64,000 bases of DNA from Methanoculleus caldifontis (GTDB lineage: Archaea; Halobacteriota; Methanomicrobia; Methanomicrobiales; Methanoculleaceae), in the NCBI RefSeq assembly GCF_032842345.1, contig NZ_WBKO01000001.1, positions 1,674,001 to 1,738,000 of the forward strand, in the 5' to 3' direction. The stretch's first letter is position 1. The number at the start of each line of letters is the position of its first letter. Positions 9,548 to 18,045 of the stretch are shown here, piece after piece. A model generated the notes under the pieces. It did not search any database. It was not told the DNA's origin and worked only from the letters and a program-made list of their open reading frames with translations. A program made the translations under genes and the position numbers.

Positions 9548-10696
9548 ATGATCCGAAGAAGCCAGCTTGACCTGAGAAAGTTTGTAGCCCCCGAGTTCAT
9601 CTGTGGATACGGAGCACTCCAGCTTGCCGGCCGGTGTGCACGCAACTTCGGGGTGAAGCGGGTGCTCCTCGTCACCGATCCGGGTGTCCGGGCGGCAGGA
9701 TGGGCGGAGGCGGTCGGGGAGAGCCTGACCGAGGCGGGGATCTCGTTTTCCGTCTTCGACTCCGTCTCCGTCAACCCCCGCTCCACGCAGGTGATGGCGG
9801 GGATGGAGGCGTACCGGTCCGAAGAATGCAACGGTCTCGTCGCCGTCGGCGGAGGGAGCCCGATGGACTGCGCCAAGGGGATCGGGATAGCGAGTTCCAA
9901 CATGCGGGACATCCTCGCGTTCGAGGGCGTCGACCGGGTGCCGGTGCCTGCCCCGCCTCTCATCTGCATCCCGACGACGGCCGGGAGTTCTGCCGACGTC
10001 TCCCAGTTCGCCATCATCACGGACGAGGCACGAAAGCGGAAAGTCGCCATCATCTCCAAGACGCTCGTCCCTGACATCTCTCTGCTCGACCCCGAGCCGC
10101 TGACGACGATGCCCCTGGAACTGACCCTGGACACCGGCATGGACGCCCTCAGCCACGCGGTCGAGTCCTACGTCTCGAACGCCAGTTCCCCGATGACCGA
10201 CATGCATGCCCTCGAGGCGATACGGCTCATCCGCGACGCGCTGCCTGCGGTCATGGAGAGGCCCGACGACCTGGACCTGCGGTTCTCGACACTCCTTGCC
10301 AGCCTTTACGCCGGTCTGGCGTTCTCGAACGCCAGCCTCGGAGCCGTACACGCGATGGCCCACAGTATCGGCGGGGCCTGCGATCTTGCCCACGGGCGGT
10401 GCAACGCGCTGCTTCTCGAGCACGTGATCGCGGCCAACTATGAGGCGGCGCCGGATCGATACGATCGAATAGGGGAGATCTTCTGCCCGGTACAGGACGG
10501 GCGGACATCCCCGGCAGAGAGTATAGCGGCGTTCCGGAGATCGCTCGGCATCACCGGGACCCTCGCCGCGGTCGGTGTCCGGAAAGATGCGATCGGGACG
10601 CTCGCCCGGCGGGCGTATGCCGACCCCTGTATGGTGACGAACCCGCGCAGGCTCACCTGCGAGGATATCGAGCGGATCTATGAGCGTGCACTCTGA
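9548..10696 (+). CDS. Iron-containing (group III) alcohol dehydrogenase
   Basis: 382 aa, the usual family length. Predicted NAD(P)-dependent oxidation/reduction of an alcohol/aldehyde pair in the cytoplasm. Visible motifs: GGGSPMDCAKG for nucleotide binding, PTTAGSSADVSQFAI, then the metal ligands in DTGMDALSHAVE (Asp and His), AHSIGG (His) and AHGRCN (His), so the site looks complete. The ATG at 9548 gives an N-terminus (MIRRSQLDLRKFVAPEFICG) typical of methanogen members; an upstream in-frame ATG at 9416 would add 44 atypical residues. The 3' end overlaps the PAS gene by 17 bases, so the two are probably co-transcribed. The physiological substrate is unknown; reduction of short aldehydes or use of secondary alcohols is possible. 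Confidence 0.88.
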   Translation: MIRRSQLDLRKFVAPEFICGYGALQLAGRCARNFGVKRVLLVTDPGVRAAGWAEAVGESLTEAGISFSVFDSVSVNPRSTQVMAGMEAYRSEECNGLVAVGGGSPMDCAKGIGIASSNMRDILAFEGVDRVPVPAPPLICIPTTAGSSADVSQFAIITDEARKRKVAIISKTLVPDISLLDPEPLTTMPLELTLDTGMDALSHAVESYVSNASSPMTDMHALEAIRLIRDALPAVMERPDDLDLRFSTLLASLYAGLAFSNASLGAVHAMAHSIGGACDLAHGRCNALLLEHVIAANYEAAPDRYDRIGEIFCPVQDGRTSPAESIAAFRRSLGITGTLAAVGVRKDAIGTLARRAYADPCMVTNPRRLTCEDIERIYERAL

Positions 10697-11822
10697 ACCT
10701 CCCGACGACCCGGATACGCTCCGGGAGAAGATCATCGGTCTTGGGGAGACGTCTCTGCACAAGAGTTACTACCCGGAGCTGCAGAGCCGGCTTGCGGAGC
10801 TCGAGCGGTTCAGGGCACTCCTTGACCAGACGCACGACGCGATATTCCTGATCCGCACAGAGACCGGGAATCTCGCGGACGTGAACGCATCTGCGAGCAC
10901 GTACCTTGGCTACTCAAAGGAGGAACTGCTGGCGACACCGTTCTCCGGCCTGCTCTGCCCGCGAAAGAGGGCAGGATTTGCCGAACTCCTCCGGAAGAAC
11001 AGGGATATATCGTCCGGGTTCCGGCAGACTTACATCGCGTCGCTCGTCTCGCGAGAAGGAAGGGAGATCCCGATGGAGATCACCGTTCGGTTCGTCGCTT
11101 TCGGCGGCGACCAGTACATGGTGGCGATTGCGCGAGACATCACGGATCGGCTCCGCACCGAGAGGGAACTCAAGATAAAAGAGAGCGCTCTTGAGTCCTC
11201 GACCAACGGTATCCTGATCGCCGATCTCGCCGGGACCATCCTGTATGCCAACCCGAGTTTTGCCTCGATGTTCGGGTACGGGGAGGAGGGATCGGTTGCA
11301 GGGAAGACCCTGGAGGCGTTCTTTGCCGATCCCACCATCGGGGAGAAGATTACCGGCCATCTCCTCGACAACAGCGTCCTCGTGAAAGAGACGATCGGGC
11401 TGCGGAACGGCGGAGTGCCGTTCCATATCCATCTATCGGGCAGCATCGTGCAGAACGATGCCGGGCAGCCGCTCTGTACCATGCTGATCGTTATGGATAT
11501 CACCGAGCGGATACTCACCGATCAGATGAAGCGCGAGACGTATACGCAGCTTGGGAAGAACATCGAACAGTTTGCTATTCTTGGCGATCATATCCGGAAC
11601 CCGCTGCAGGTGATCGTCGGGTATGCGGAGATGATCGACGATCCGCTCACCGAGAAGATCCTCGAACAGTCATGCCGGATCAACGGGATCATCACCCAGC
11701 TCGACCGGGGGTGGGTCGAGTCGGCGAACGTCAGGCAGTTCCTGCGAAGGCATGGAGACGGCGCGGAGCCACCTGCGCAGACGTTTGTTCGCATCTCGAC
11801 CACGGGGGAAGAGGATTCCTGA
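10680..11822 (+). CDS. PAS-PAS protein ending in a HisKA-like helix pair, no ATPase domain
   Basis: 380 aa soluble protein. A short helical N-terminus is followed by PAS 1 (~42-155, ending IARDITDRLRTERELK) and PAS 2 (~160-272, SSTNGILIADLAGTILYANP, ending VMDITERI). Next comes a HisKA-like dimerisation segment (~285-345) with a possible phospho-acceptor His304 in GDHIRNPLQVIVGYAEM. The protein then stops; no N, G1 or G2 box of a HATPase domain follows, either here or in the next DNA. It overlaps the alcohol dehydrogenase gene by 17 bases and is probably translationally coupled to it. It may be phosphorylated by another kinase or act as a dimeric sensor. Complete family members carry a HATPase, so this is truncated or a specialised adaptor. 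Confidence 0.8.
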   Translation: MSVHSEPPDDPDTLREKIIGLGETSLHKSYYPELQSRLAELERFRALLDQTHDAIFLIRTETGNLADVNASASTYLGYSKEELLATPFSGLLCPRKRAGFAELLRKNRDISSGFRQTYIASLVSREGREIPMEITVRFVAFGGDQYMVAIARDITDRLRTERELKIKESALESSTNGILIADLAGTILYANPSFASMFGYGEEGSVAGKTLEAFFADPTIGEKITGHLLDNSVLVKETIGLRNGGVPFHIHLSGSIVQNDAGQPLCTMLIVMDITERILTDQMKRETYTQLGKNIEQFAILGDHIRNPLQVIVGYAEMIDDPLTEKILEQSCRINGIITQLDRGWVESANVRQFLRRHGDGAEPPAQTFVRISTTGEEDS

Positions 11823-11861
11823 TCTCTGCTCCCGGTGGTTTTCAAGGTACATGAGCAGGCC

Positions 11862-11878
11862 GGAGGGGTAACCCCTCC
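11862..11878. other. Perfect short stem-loop downstream of the PAS gene
   Basis: GGAGGGG-TAA-CCCCTCC forms a 7-bp stem with a 3-base loop, about 40 bases after the PAS stop. There is no T-run behind it. It could be a processing or termination hairpin. The rest of 11823-12069 holds no gene I can support. Confidence 0.4.
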
Positions 11879-12069
11879 ACGGACGGCCTGAAAAACTCCG
11901 TTCGCGGGTGGACCAGCAGCCTGAGGCGGGTCGCCGGTAGGCCCGCACAGACATCGCCTGTCCGTGACGCCCTGGAGAGCGATGAAGAACAACCGGCCGG
12001 AGATCGCGAGCGTACGCTCGCCTGAAGAATGTGAAAAACTGACGGGGATTTGTACCCCGGAGGAAACGA

Positions 12070-12141
12070 CGCCCCGGCCGGGATTTGAACCCGGGTCAAA
12101 AGCTCCGCAGGCTTCTAGGATATCCACTACCCTACCGGGAC
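12070..12141 (-). tRNA. tRNA-Arg (anticodon GCG)
   Basis: 72 bases on the minus strand fold as a complete tRNA. The acceptor stem pairs GTCCCGG with CCGGGGC, the anticodon stem GAAGC pairs with GCTTT (one G-T) around loop CTGCGGA, and the T arm is CCGGG-TTCAAAT-CCCGG. The discriminator is G and CCA is not encoded. The anticodon GCG reads Arg CGC codons. No intron is seen. A TATA-like TTTTTAAGG lies about 41 bases upstream, at 12182-12191. Confidence 0.95.
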
Positions 12142-12316
12142 ACAGGGGCCTGTGCCTTTCCCCTAATTACTACGTTGTCCTCCTTAAAAAGACTTCGCCT
12201 TCGGAAGAGAGGGGTCCTGTGGGGAAGGCTCCGGGATCCGGCCGTCCCCGGATGAAAAACCGGGGATCGAGGCGATCGCCGCGGCAGGCACGGGGCAGGT
12301 GGCGACCTCGAAGGGG

Positions 12317-12961
12317 TCAGACACCTCCTGCGCGCATCACGACATGCACCTTCGCCTTGTTCCCGGTAAGTTCGATCAGGAAGTCCCCGTGCCTGCCGAT
12401 AAAGACTTGTTTACGGGTATCCGCGCTGTAGAGTTTCCCGAATCCGTCCTCCGCCACGATCCTGCCGGACCCGCGCTCCCTGACCGTCACCTTGAACCAC
12501 GCGTCTTCGCTCGGAAAGGTCTGCTTGTACTCTTTGTACTGCTTCTTCTCGTAGTCGCTCTTCGCCTCGATGATCCTCGTGACCATCTCCGGCTCCACCT
12601 TAAACTCGATGAGGAGGGGCGGCGCGGTCAGGTTGAAGGAGAAGGCTTCCACCGTATGCGTGGCGTTGAACTGCGTCGTCCGGTTATAGATGATCACGTA
12701 GGGCTCCGGCGTCGGAGAGGCCTGCGGCGCCTGGCTGAGCGTGGGGCTGGTCCTGCTGCTTGTGGGAGTGGGATACGGGGTCGCCGGCGTCAGGTACCCC
12801 GGATCGGGCTCCCCCGCCGGGGGTATCTCCTGGGTCTCGGAGGGCGAGAAGAGGCCGGACCACCCGGATTCGCCGCTCGGCGGCAGCTCTGCACATCCGG
12901 CAGATGCAAGGAGCAGTATCAGCACGGCGGCAACAGAGAACGATTTATACACCCTGGTCAC
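12317..12961 (-). CDS. Predicted surface lipoprotein with Ser/Thr/Pro linker
   Basis: 214 aa from the GTG at 12961. The N-terminus is a lipoprotein signal: KSFSVAAVLILLLASAGC with Cys23 after ASAG, so lipid attachment at the outer face of the membrane is expected. A Pro/Thr/Ser-rich linker (~45-85) leads to a mature domain of ~130 aa with alternating beta strands (AWFKVTVRERGSGRIVAEDG) that I do not assign to a named family. There is no clear ribosome site, but AATAAATA lies about 25 bases upstream, fitting a leaderless transcript. Other in-frame starts further upstream would put the signal sequence inside the protein and are rejected. Function unknown. Confidence 0.75.
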   Translation of the reverse strand: MTRVYKSFSVAAVLILLLASAGCAELPPSGESGWSGLFSPSETQEIPPAGEPDPGYLTPATPYPTPTSSRTSPTLSQAPQASPTPEPYVIIYNRTTQFNATHTVEAFSFNLTAPPLLIEFKVEPEMVTRIIEAKSDYEKKQYKEYKQTFPSEDAWFKVTVRERGSGRIVAEDGFGKLYSADTRKQVFIGRHGDFLIELTGNKAKVHVVMRAGGV

Positions 12962-13238
12962 GTATGAGGGATTATGCAAGGGGGTATTTATTCTTTTACC
13001 CCCGTATTGCTGAAGAAATATTCTACACGTAAAATATATCTGGCGAGCTGCATTTGTGGTCGGCACCCCCGAGATGTGCAAAAATCGTGCGTTCGCGGTA
13101 GAGCGGCGCTCTGATGGGGGTCCGGGCACCGTAGATGCCTGCTGCCGGACTCCCTTGCCGCAATAGGGGCATCTGCCGGTTTCCATGGCCTTCCGGGGAC
13201 ATCCAGTAACGTATATCAGCGGCTGGGGCCAACGGTTG

Positions 13239-14747
13239 ATGATAGCGATGAGTAAAAAGCAGGGAAAATACGAGGCACGAGCACGATACGATGATAGCGG
13301 GGATCCCGGCGCATCCTCGCCGGAACTCCCGGAGACGTCGCTTGCGGCCGCCGTCAGGGCCAGCAGGCACTTGCAGGCCCTCATCGGGCTGACGGTTGCG
13401 GGGCTCCTCCTCCGGTTCTACAACCTCGGCGGAAACTCGCTCTGGCTCGACGAGGCCTCGACCCTCATGTTTGCCCGGCAGTCGCTCATCGGCATCTGGG
13501 AGAGCACCGCAGGCGGGGAGTTCAACCCGCCGCTCTTCTACTGGCTGGAGCATGGGATGCTCATCTTCGGGGAGAGCGAGTTCGTGCTCCGTCTCCTCCC
13601 CGCGTTCCTCGGCGTCCTGACGATCCCTGTTGTGTATTATATCGGAAAGGAGTTCAGGGACAGAAACGTCGGGCTCATCGCCGCCGCCCTCCTTGCGTTC
13701 TCGCCCTTCCACATCTTCTACTCGCAGGAGGCCCGGGCCTACGCCCCGATGCTCTTCTTCTTCTCCCTCGCGCTGCTTTTCTACGTCCGGGCGAGCCGGT
13801 CGGATGAGGCCCGCTCCTGGGTTCTCTTCGGGGTGTTCTCCGCGATCGCGTTCTGGATGCACTTCTACGCCATCGTGCCGGTCGCCGTCCTCGTCTTCCA
13901 CGCCCTCGTCACCCGTGCCGGCGAGATCCGGCGCGACCCCCGGAGCGCGAGAAAACCGGCAATGGGGCTTGCTGCCTTCATCGTTGCCGCCCTGCCTCTC
14001 CTCATCGTCACCGTCAATCTCTTCTTCGTCCGGACATCGTCCGCCCCGACCTTCGGGGTGCAGGGGTTCGACGTCATCTACCAGACCCTTCTCCAGGTAT
14101 CGGGGTTCAGCGACCTCCTCATGGCGCTCTTCCTCCTCCTCTTCCTGCTCGGTGTCGCCGTCACCTGGCGCGAGGACCGGAACGGGGCGCTCCTCCTCCT
14201 CTTCATGCTGGTCCTCCCCCTCGCGGCAAGCATCATCCTCTCCTCGAGGATGCCGATGATCCCGCGCCATCTCATCTTCCTTCTCCCGATCTACTTCGTC
14301 GGGATAGCCTCGGCGTATCCCGCACTCCATGCCCTGGTCCGGGATAGGCGGGCGGTCTACGTCGTCGTGATAGCGGCGTTCCTCATCAGCACCCCCTTCC
14401 TCGCGACCTACTACACGACCCCGCAGAAGAACGACTGGCGCGGATTCTCCACGGAGCTCGGCGGGATGACTGCGGAGGGGGACCTCGTCGTCGTGCTGCC
14501 GCCCTACATGGCGCAGCCGCTCGACTACTACTACAGCAACGCGACCGACGGGACTATCGAGCTCGGGGCGACGACCGGGGACGAACTCCGGGCTATCCGC
14601 GAGCAGTATCCCGACCGGCGCGCATTCTACGTGGTGACCGGAGATATCCTTGCCGTGGACCCCAGCGGCGACGCGGTCAGCTGGCTTGACGGGAATGCGG
14701 AGTTTGCCGGACAGCATATGGGGATCTTCCTCTTCCGGTCGGCATAG
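13239..14747 (+). CDS. GT-C fold membrane glycosyltransferase (family 39 / PMT-like)
   Basis: 502 aa with about 10-12 membrane helices and a polar C-terminal region. The first extracytoplasmic loop carries the Asp-Glu motif NSLWLDEASTL seen in GT39/ArnT-like enzymes, followed by FNPPLFYWLEHG and FSPFHIFYSQEARAYAPM. These enzymes transfer a sugar from a polyprenyl-phosphate carrier to an acceptor outside the cell. A TATA-like gtatatc about 28 bases before ATG 13239 supports a leaderless start there; ATG 13248 is a second option. The next genes (2-epimerase, GT2, flippase-like protein) point to surface glycan or protein glycosylation. Acceptor and sugar are unknown. Confidence 0.82.
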   Translation: MIAMSKKQGKYEARARYDDSGDPGASSPELPETSLAAAVRASRHLQALIGLTVAGLLLRFYNLGGNSLWLDEASTLMFARQSLIGIWESTAGGEFNPPLFYWLEHGMLIFGESEFVLRLLPAFLGVLTIPVVYYIGKEFRDRNVGLIAAALLAFSPFHIFYSQEARAYAPMLFFFSLALLFYVRASRSDEARSWVLFGVFSAIAFWMHFYAIVPVAVLVFHALVTRAGEIRRDPRSARKPAMGLAAFIVAALPLLIVTVNLFFVRTSSAPTFGVQGFDVIYQTLLQVSGFSDLLMALFLLLFLLGVAVTWREDRNGALLLLFMLVLPLAASIILSSRMPMIPRHLIFLLPIYFVGIASAYPALHALVRDRRAVYVVVIAAFLISTPFLATYYTTPQKNDWRGFSTELGGMTAEGDLVVVLPPYMAQPLDYYYSNATDGTIELGATTGDELRAIREQYPDRRAFYVVTGDILAVDPSGDAVSWLDGNAEFAGQHMGIFLFRSA

Positions 14748-14959
14748 GAAGGCAGCGGCTGAACCCTGCGGCCTGACGGCGACCCCCGGCGCTCAGTGAT
14801 GGGAGCGTTGCCGAAAAGGCCCGGTTGAGATCGTCCTCGGGGATGTAAACGGTCAAGACCGTTTCGATGAACTGCCCTGCCCATAGGGGGTGGGGCATCA
14901 GGCGCATCTTCCCGGGTTTACCGGGACGTATATTGGCGGGCTGAAAAAATGGAGGGATA

Positions 14960-16039
14960 TCATCGGGAATCGAGAAGTATCTCTACGGTCTTTCTACCCG
15001 ACTGACCGTCACCGAATGGATTCGCCCACGACGCCTCTCTCGATAGCATGGCCGAGACGGCATTCAGGATCCGGTGCGGCTCGGTTCCTGCGAGAACATT
15101 CGCTCCAACATCCAGCGTCTCCGGCCGTTCGGTATTCTCCCGCAATGTTATGCAGGGAACGTGCAGTATACACGCCTCTTCCTGGATGCCGCCGGAGTCT
15201 GTCAGGATCGCCCTCGCAGACTGCTCTAAGAGCAGAAATTCCAGGTAGCCCTGTGGATCGAGTATGCGCAGCCCTTCCGGAACGGAGAGGCCAAACTCGT
15301 CGAGACGCTTTAGTGTGCGTGGATGTGCGGGGAACACGATCGGGAGGTTATAGGCCGTATAGAGATCCCGCATTGCTCCGATCAGCCTCTCCAGTCTCTC
15401 ACGATCGTCGACGTTCTCCTGCCGGTGAGCGGTGAGTAAGAAGTATTGTCCCGGCTCGAGTCCGAGGTCATGGTGAATATCTGATCGTTGCTGTGCTATC
15501 TTGATATTCTGGAAAACGGCATCGACAACCGTGTTTCCGGTGACCCAGATCTTCTTCCCGTCGATGCCTTCCCGGAGAAGGTTGGTCTCCGCCGTCTCCG
15601 TAGGGGCAAACAGGTATCGTGCGATATGGTCCGTCAGGAGGCGGTTCACCTCCTCGGGCATCGTTCTGTCCCAGCTCCGCAGGCCGGCTTCTACGTGCCC
15701 GACCTCCACGTTCAACTTCGCGGCGGATAACGCCGAGCCCAGCACCGTGTTGGTGTCGCCCTGCACGAGGACAACATCGGATCTATCGCGCAGAAGGATG
15801 CGTTCCAGGCCGACCATAATCTTCCCGGTCTGCTCGGCATGTGTCCCGGACCCCACATTCAGCTTATACTCAGGTTGCGGGAGTTCGAGTTCGTCAAAAA
15901 ACATCGCGTCCATCTCGTAAGAATAGTGCTGGCCGGTGTGGACAAGAGAGTAGTCGAGACCTTGCTCTTCGCAATACCGGATGATGGGGGACATCTTTAT
16001 GATCTCAGGACGGGTTCCGATTACAACCGTTATACGCAT
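14960..16039 (-). CDS. wecB: UDP-N-acetylglucosamine 2-epimerase (non-hydrolysing)
   Basis: 359 aa, the full family length. Interconverts UDP-GlcNAc and UDP-ManNAc in the cytoplasm, the first step toward UDP-ManNAc or ManNAcA in surface glycans. Motifs in order: VVIGTRPEIIKMSPII at the N-terminus, VLVQGDTNTVLGSALSAAKL, GHVEAGLRSWDRTMPEEVNR, LTAHRQENV, FPAHPRTLKRL, DSGGIQEEA and RENTERPET. All active-site motifs look intact. The ATG at 16039 follows a GGTGAT ribosome site; a GTG nine bases earlier overlaps that site. It is convergent with the GT-C gene and follows the GT2 gene by 62 bases on the same strand. Confidence 0.93.
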   Translation of the reverse strand: MRITVVIGTRPEIIKMSPIIRYCEEQGLDYSLVHTGQHYSYEMDAMFFDELELPQPEYKLNVGSGTHAEQTGKIMVGLERILLRDRSDVVLVQGDTNTVLGSALSAAKLNVEVGHVEAGLRSWDRTMPEEVNRLLTDHIARYLFAPTETAETNLLREGIDGKKIWVTGNTVVDAVFQNIKIAQQRSDIHHDLGLEPGQYFLLTAHRQENVDDRERLERLIGAMRDLYTAYNLPIVFPAHPRTLKRLDEFGLSVPEGLRILDPQGYLEFLLLEQSARAILTDSGGIQEEACILHVPCITLRENTERPETLDVGANVLAGTEPHRILNAVSAMLSREASWANPFGDGQSGRKTVEILLDSR

Positions 16040-16101
16040 ACGGATCACCTTCGATGGTCACGAACTCGCTGTAGCTATGATAAATCAGGATTTAACCTGC
16101 G

Positions 16102-16833
16102 TCAATCCCAGTCTCCTTTGAAGATCCGGATCCTGGCGATCTTGGTCAGCAGTCGCACGTGGTTCACAATCTCCTTTCGAGTGTTGATCTTCGATTCGCC
16201 ATACTTGCGTGTATGGAGTTCAACCGGGATCTCTACCACCGACCTGCCGCTCAGAATTAATTTTGCCAGTATTTCGGCATTAATTTCAAAATTGTTACTC
16301 TGGATGTGCATCCCGTCCAGGGCCTCTTTCTTATAGAGCCGGAAGATGGGGCTTACGCAGGTAATCTTCGCACCAAGCGCGATCTGGTACAGCGTGTTCA
16401 CCACTTTGCTCGGCAGGTACCTGATGAAGGTGACCTCCTCCATCAGCCCCTGCTCGAGGTACGGAGACCCTGAGACACAGTCCGGATGCGACGCCCGGTA
16501 TGCGGCTACCAGGCCCTCGATATCCTCCGGGCGAAACGTGAGGTCGGAATCCATCGTCACGACGAGGTCTCCTTCGCAGTACCGCAGCCCGTGCTTGATT
16601 GCCGCGCCCATGCCTTTGTTCGTCCCGTTTGTCGCCGCGATGACGTCGGATCGTTCGCGTGCGAGATCCTGGATCAAGGGATACGTGTCATCCCGGCTTC
16701 CATCGTCGATAAGGATATATTGAAAGGATTCTCCTATGACTTCCGCAATATGCTCGACTTTTGGAAAAAGTTCGTCCTTATACGTCAGGATGTTATCTCT
16801 TTCGTTGTAGAGCGGAATGACTATGGAAATCAT
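16102..16833 (-). CDS. Family 2 glycosyltransferase, dolichyl-phosphate sugar synthase type
   Basis: 243 aa, single GT-A domain without the C-terminal membrane helices of GtrB-type enzymes. The N-terminus MISIVIPLYNERDNI, then ILIDDGSRDDTYPLI, NKGMGAAIKHGLRY and the metal-binding DSDLTFRPED define the DPM1-like clade, which moves a sugar from a nucleotide donor to polyprenyl phosphate at the inner membrane face. GAGG lies about 6 bases before ATG 16833, and AATAATACTT further upstream is a likely TATA box. Location between the 2-epimerase and the flippase-like gene supports a role in lipid-linked sugar supply. Exact donor sugar unknown. Confidence 0.85.
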   Translation of the reverse strand: MISIVIPLYNERDNILTYKDELFPKVEHIAEVIGESFQYILIDDGSRDDTYPLIQDLARERSDVIAATNGTNKGMGAAIKHGLRYCEGDLVVTMDSDLTFRPEDIEGLVAAYRASHPDCVSGSPYLEQGLMEEVTFIRYLPSKVVNTLYQIALGAKITCVSPIFRLYKKEALDGMHIQSNNFEINAEILAKLILSGRSVVEIPVELHTRKYGESKINTRKEIVNHVRLLTKIARIRIFKGDWD

Positions 16834-17032
16834 CGGATCCTCACCACGAAACGGTAAAGTATTATTTGCGTCTGGAGTTGATAAAATCTGGGCGATGGTT
16901 ATCGTTGCGGAGGGCTGGCGTCTGGCGGATTTCTACGCTGGTTTAATGTGTCGAGAAGACACATGGAGATGAGAATCCGGCTTCACCCGCCTGTCCTGCC
17001 TGCGTATACATGCCTGAAGTGCCGAGGATGCC

Positions 17033-17986
17033 ATGAGATTTCGTGTAACTCGCCAGGGAGCCATCCAGCTGCTGCTTCTCTTAATCGGCCTCGTCATCCT
17101 GGCCTACTTCATATCGCAATCGGGCATCATCGGCAACCTATGGATTATCACGACGATCAGTATTCCCCTGCTGGTCGTTGCATTTGCGCTGTCCCTCGCA
17201 AATATCGGGTCGAAGGTCTACCGATGGAAGTACCTGAGCAGATATTACTACCAGGAGATCTCATGGTACGATGCCTCCCTCGTGAGCGTATCCAGTCTGT
17301 TTTTTGCGAATATAACCCCCGGGAAGGTCGGCGACCTGTATAAAGCCTACTTCATGAAACGAAAGTACGGCCTCCAGTTCCTGGATGGGGTGTCCATGCT
17401 CTTTTACGAGCGTTTCTTTGAACTGACCATCCTCTTCCTGGTCGCTGCGGGGATCGTCATGATCCAGCTCAGGGCCGTGACGGTAATTGCACTGGAGTTC
17501 ACCCTGCTCGTACTCTTTCTATTGCTGGTCCTCTACTACAAAGCGGATTTCTTTATGGGGCTAGCGGAGAAGGTCCTGGTCAGGCTGCCCATCGAGAAGA
17601 GAGAACAGGGCCCCAGTCTGCATATCCGGAAGATGCCGCTCTCCAACATCATCGTGGTCTTCCTGATCACGCTCATCTCGCTCGTCCTGGAATTCATCAG
17701 GCTCTGGTGTGTGGCGATGGCGTTTGGCTTCCTCTTAAACCCGATCCAGCTATCGATATTTATGAGCCTCGCCTTTATCATCGGTCTTGCTTCACAGATC
17801 CCTCTCGGCGTAGGGGCGATGGAAGGTTCGCTGAATTACTTCATCACATCCATGGGGGTCCCTTCGGCGACGGCCATCGCCATCGTCCTCGTCGACCGCA
17901 CGATCTCGATGTATTTTGCCCTGGTCCTGGGCTTCGTCTTCTCGAAGTTCTCTCTTGACGCACTCAAGGATGCCGTAAACGCCTGA
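17033..17986 (+). CDS. Flippase-like integral membrane protein (LPG synthase TM / UPF0104 family)
   Basis: 317 aa with about eight membrane helices. Family hallmarks are SSLFFANITPGKVGDLYKAY around residue 90 and GLASQIPLGVGAMEGSLNYF around residue 250; both match the membrane part of lysylphosphatidylglycerol synthases and the archaeal UPF0104 group, without the catalytic synthase domain. Archaeal members often sit beside glycosyltransferases and are thought to help move lipid-linked products across the membrane; that role is inference. GAGG lies about 5 bases before ATG 17033. The gene is divergent from the GT2 gene across a 199-base gap. Confidence 0.8.
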   Translation: MRFRVTRQGAIQLLLLLIGLVILAYFISQSGIIGNLWIITTISIPLLVVAFALSLANIGSKVYRWKYLSRYYYQEISWYDASLVSVSSLFFANITPGKVGDLYKAYFMKRKYGLQFLDGVSMLFYERFFELTILFLVAAGIVMIQLRAVTVIALEFTLLVLFLLLVLYYKADFFMGLAEKVLVRLPIEKREQGPSLHIRKMPLSNIIVVFLITLISLVLEFIRLWCVAMAFGFLLNPIQLSIFMSLAFIIGLASQIPLGVGAMEGSLNYFITSMGVPSATAIAIVLVDRTISMYFALVLGFVFSKFSLDALKDAVNA

Positions 17987-18045
17987 AGGAGATCGGCCAG
18001 TCGCTCTGCACAACAGGTAGCGGTGAGAAAATAAGATGTCCCTCT

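Noticed and set aside
12962-13384. Long N-terminal extension of the lipoprotein frame
   Set aside because: It would place the lipobox signal sequence inside the protein and cross another gene's promoter; the GTG at 12961 starts just before the signal.
13023-14717. 564-aa minus-strand frame opposite the GT-C glycosyltransferase
   Set aside because: Composition is low-complexity Glu/Arg/Gly, with no known domain; the plus strand has a coherent membrane protein with family motifs.
14748-14959. Small minus-strand gene between the GT-C and wecB genes
   Set aside because: A 76-codon frame overlaps the end of the GT-C gene and has no ribosome site or recognisable domain.
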